From NCBI GenBank assembly GCA_019745555.1, contig JAIESX010000001.1:186001-250000 (forward strand): a stretch of DNA of 64,000 nt, read 5' to 3'. The notes beneath the pieces are model-generated. The model ran no database searches. It was not told where the DNA came from and saw only the letters and a list, made by a program, of their open reading frames with translations. Position numbers and translations under genes: made by a program. Shown in pieces: positions 62,401 through 64,000 of this stretch (within the stretch, counting starts at the first letter, position 1; each line of letters begins with the position of its first letter). Origin of the DNA: Burkholderiaceae bacterium (GTDB lineage: Bacteria > Pseudomonadota > Gammaproteobacteria > Burkholderiales > Burkholderiaceae_C).

Positions 62401-62789
62401 GAGATGGCCAGCAGCTGGGTGTAGGCTTTTCCCTTTTCCTCGCGCAGGCCGTTCCATATTGCCAGTACCACCAGCGCGACGATGGCTGCCGCAAGCAATG
62501 CGAAGATGGCCAGCGGGCGGCGCCGCAGCGCCGCCCGGTCCGCCACGGATTCGGTCGGCTGGACCTCGCCGCGCAGCATGACGTAGAGCAGGGCCGAGGT
62601 GACCGCCACGAAAACCCAGCCCTTGACCGTGCTGGCCAGCAGGATCAGCGACGGGTCATTGAACAGCCAGTCCACCAGCTGGTCCGACAACAGGATCCAG
62701 AGCGCCGCGAAGCAGGCATAGACCAGCACCACGGTGATGGCCCGGCGCGGACCGCGGGCTGCAGGGCGGGAGGCCGGAGGCTGGTTCAT
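59406..62789 (-). CDS. PAS-PAS-GGDEF-EAL protein with periplasmic sensor region
   Basis: NPLTGLPNRHRLLSDV, HLSADEFAILLH (degenerate GGDEF), EALVRWQHPEHGLMAPGTFIP (EAL). Confidence 0.93.
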   Translation of the reverse strand: MNQPPASRPAARGPRRAITVVLVYACFAALWILLSDQLVDWLFNDPSLILLASTVKGWVFVAVTSALLYVMLRGEVQPTESVADRAALRRRPLAIFALLAAAIVALVVLAIWNGLREEKGKAYTQLLAISESKSRELWTWHQERLSDAAWAQRSFSLRQQWLLWRERGDPTSALRLQQFLASFVKDSRAVFPHIEIVDAQGRRAFDSNEPDRLLSRPDDAPYTEPTLHLEILRALTVGEPRRAGPWRDGQGRLRLAFVAPLAGDSPHPAALVLHVDPPDYLHPALTDWPLPQKSAEAFLFRQDNDHILFLSDLRHERDAAVRKSLPMDGSQLTARALRGEVSAGQLIEGVDYRGVPSYAVMQRIGDSEWWLMTKQDRSELLANALVRSAWMILAGALALMALGGALYLHDERQRRLRSLRDLEELRRVEKTLSESEAQYRLLAENSSDVVWLYDFDQDRFVYASPSVERLFGYTVAEVTQLGFNDMIPPEAHAAAQERLRQRREAVAAGDESQRTVTRENINVHKDGHPIPVEAVSTLLIDETTGRANRMLGVTRDISKRKKDQAQLTRLSQAIEQSPASVIITDLDSRIEYVNHAFELSSGYTRAEVLGQNPRLLRSERTPPEVYASMWFTLSAGQPWHGEMINRAKNGREYVQSMDVAPVRDEQGQITHYLAVQLDVTAQKDAEDKAYQLAWFNPLTGLPNRHRLLSDVQEALQAHARTAERCVLLLLNLDRFQTVNDALGHAAGDQLLKQVGERLGPLLHADDRLAHLSADEFAILLHAGPTDEAGASAQGLRLAQALHERLDAPFQLERGEALKVSCCIGITLLPRSDDDSPGEVLRRADTALHRAKDSGARQTAFFDASMEQLISRRFMIERDLRRGLAAEELRVFLQPQVNAQGHIVGAEALVRWQHPEHGLMAPGTFIPIAEESELITEVGRWVLKAVCGHLGQLRQQGLRLPIAVNISPRQFHQPGFVHMVQDIVQAQGASADDLVIEITEGTVMDQMENVVQTMSHLSSLGVKFSLDDFGTGYSSLAYLKRLPIHELKIDRSFVQDAPSDPSDAALVEAILSVARHLRLKVVAEGVETTEQSEFLNARGQVIQQGYLHGRPAPAQEVLDRWCKQQGNC

Positions 62790-62799
62790 GCAGCTGTGT

Positions 62800-63984
62800 T
62801 TATAACGCGAAGATCTTGCCCGGGTTCATGATGTTCTGCGGGTCCAGCGCGCGTTTGATGGTGCGCATCATGTCCACCGCGCCGGCGCCGGCCTCATCGA
62901 CCAGGAAGCCCATCTTGTGCAGGCCTACGCCGTGCTCGCCGGTGCAGGTGCCGCCGAGACGCAGCGCGCGCTGCACCAGCTGGTGGTTGAGCTGCTCGGC
63001 CAGGGCGCGCTCGGCCGCGCTGTCGGGGTCGATCAGGTAGCCCATGTGGAAGTTGCCGTCGCCTACGTGGCCGACCATGAAATAGGGGATGCCGCTGGCC
63101 TCGACCTCGGCCACGCTCTCGACCACGGCGGTGGCCAGCTGCGAGATGGGCACGCAGGCATCGGTGGTGATGGCGCGGCAGCCCGGGCGCGACTGCAGGC
63201 CCGCGAAATAGGCCATGTGGCGCGCATTCCAGAGGCGGGTGCGCTCCTCGGGTGTGCTGGCCCACTCGAAGGCCTGGCCGCCGAACTCGGCGGCGATCTC
63301 CTGCACGGTCTCGGCCTGCTCCTGCACGCCGGCGGGCGAGCCGTGGAACTCCATCAGCAACATGGCTTCTTCTCGCAGGCTGAGCTTGGAGTGGGCGTTG
63401 ACGGCGCGCACGGTGTTGGCGTCGATCAGCTCCACGCGCGCGATCGGTATGCCCATCTGGATGATCTGGATGGTGGTGCGCACCGCGGCCTCGATGCTGG
63501 GGAAGGAGCAGACGGCCGCCGAGATGGCCTCGGGCAGGGGGTAGAGCTTGAGCGTGATCTCGGTCATCACGCCCAGCGTGCCTTCGCTGCCGACGAAGAG
63601 GCGCGTGAGGTCGTAGCCTGCGCTGCTCTTCTTGGCGCGGGTGCCGGTTCGGATCACCTCGCCGCTGGCCGTGACGACTTCCAGCGCCAGCACATTCTCA
63701 CGCATGGTGCCGTAGCGCACGGCATTGGTGCCGGAAGCGCGCGTGGCGCACATGCCGCCCAGGCTGGCGTCGGCGCCCGGGTCGATGGGGAAGAAGAGCC
63801 CCGTGTTCTTGATCTCGTCGTTGAGCTGCTTGCGCGTCACGCCGGGTTGCACGGTGACCGTCAGATCCTCGGCGTTGACCGAGAGCACCTTGTTCATGCG
63901 GCTCACGTCCACGCTGATGCCGCCCTCGATGGCCAGCAGGTGGCCTTCGAGCGAGGAGCCCACGCCATAGGGGATCACGGGCAC
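62800..63984 (-). CDS. FAD-linked oxidase, D-lactate/glycolate dehydrogenase-like (probably truncated at window end)
   Basis: PYGVGSSLEGHLLAIEGGISVD FAD-binding motif, C-terminal GGTCTGEHGVGLHKMGFL. Confidence 0.9.
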   Translation of the reverse strand: MPVIPYGVGSSLEGHLLAIEGGISVDVSRMNKVLSVNAEDLTVTVQPGVTRKQLNDEIKNTGLFFPIDPGADASLGGMCATRASGTNAVRYGTMRENVLALEVVTASGEVIRTGTRAKKSSAGYDLTRLFVGSEGTLGVMTEITLKLYPLPEAISAAVCSFPSIEAAVRTTIQIIQMGIPIARVELIDANTVRAVNAHSKLSLREEAMLLMEFHGSPAGVQEQAETVQEIAAEFGGQAFEWASTPEERTRLWNARHMAYFAGLQSRPGCRAITTDACVPISQLATAVVESVAEVEASGIPYFMVGHVGDGNFHMGYLIDPDSAAERALAEQLNHQLVQRALRLGGTCTGEHGVGLHKMGFLVDEAGAGAVDMMRTIKRALDPQNIMNPGKIFAL

Positions 63985-64000
63985 GGCGTGCTGGCTGGCC

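Overview
The window is a GC-rich betaproteobacterial chromosome segment, probably Comamonadaceae/Burkholderiales-like, spanning the replication origin region. Left of oriC are a partial SDR gene, lptC-kdsC-kdsD, a Kef-type antiporter, apt, a hypothetical gene, and mnmE-yidC-yidD-rnpA-rpmH, which is divergent from dnaA-dnaN-gyrB. About 34 kb of accessory and housekeeping genes then separates gyrB from mnmG-rsmG-lysE-parA-hydrolase-parB. That stretch holds several GGDEF proteins, a CueR/CopZ/CopA copper module, an MCP, a hemerythrin, a CzcCBA-type RND system with a two-component system, and an FeaR-like regulator with a liv-type ABC transporter and an aldehyde dehydrogenase. After parB come methyltransferases, a cupin protein, a GAF/receiver remnant, an OmpA-like protein, a GGDEF/EAL protein and an FAD-linked oxidase cut by the window edge. 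The strongest non-coding signals are: (1) an oriC unwinding module between dnaA and dnaN (DnaA boxes, GC-rich spacer, DnaA-trio-like ACTACTACTACTA); (2) a cluster of four parS-like sites, two inside mnmG, one inside rsmG and one intergenic; (3) paired CueR operator/promoters between copZ and copA; (4) an FNR/DNR-like box upstream of the hemerythrin gene; (5) two copies of a GCTAnnAAAAnnATAGC extragenic motif. I saw no convincing novel defence or mobile system, CRISPR array, rRNA or tRNA gene. Family names come from recognised motifs and were not confirmed by database search.
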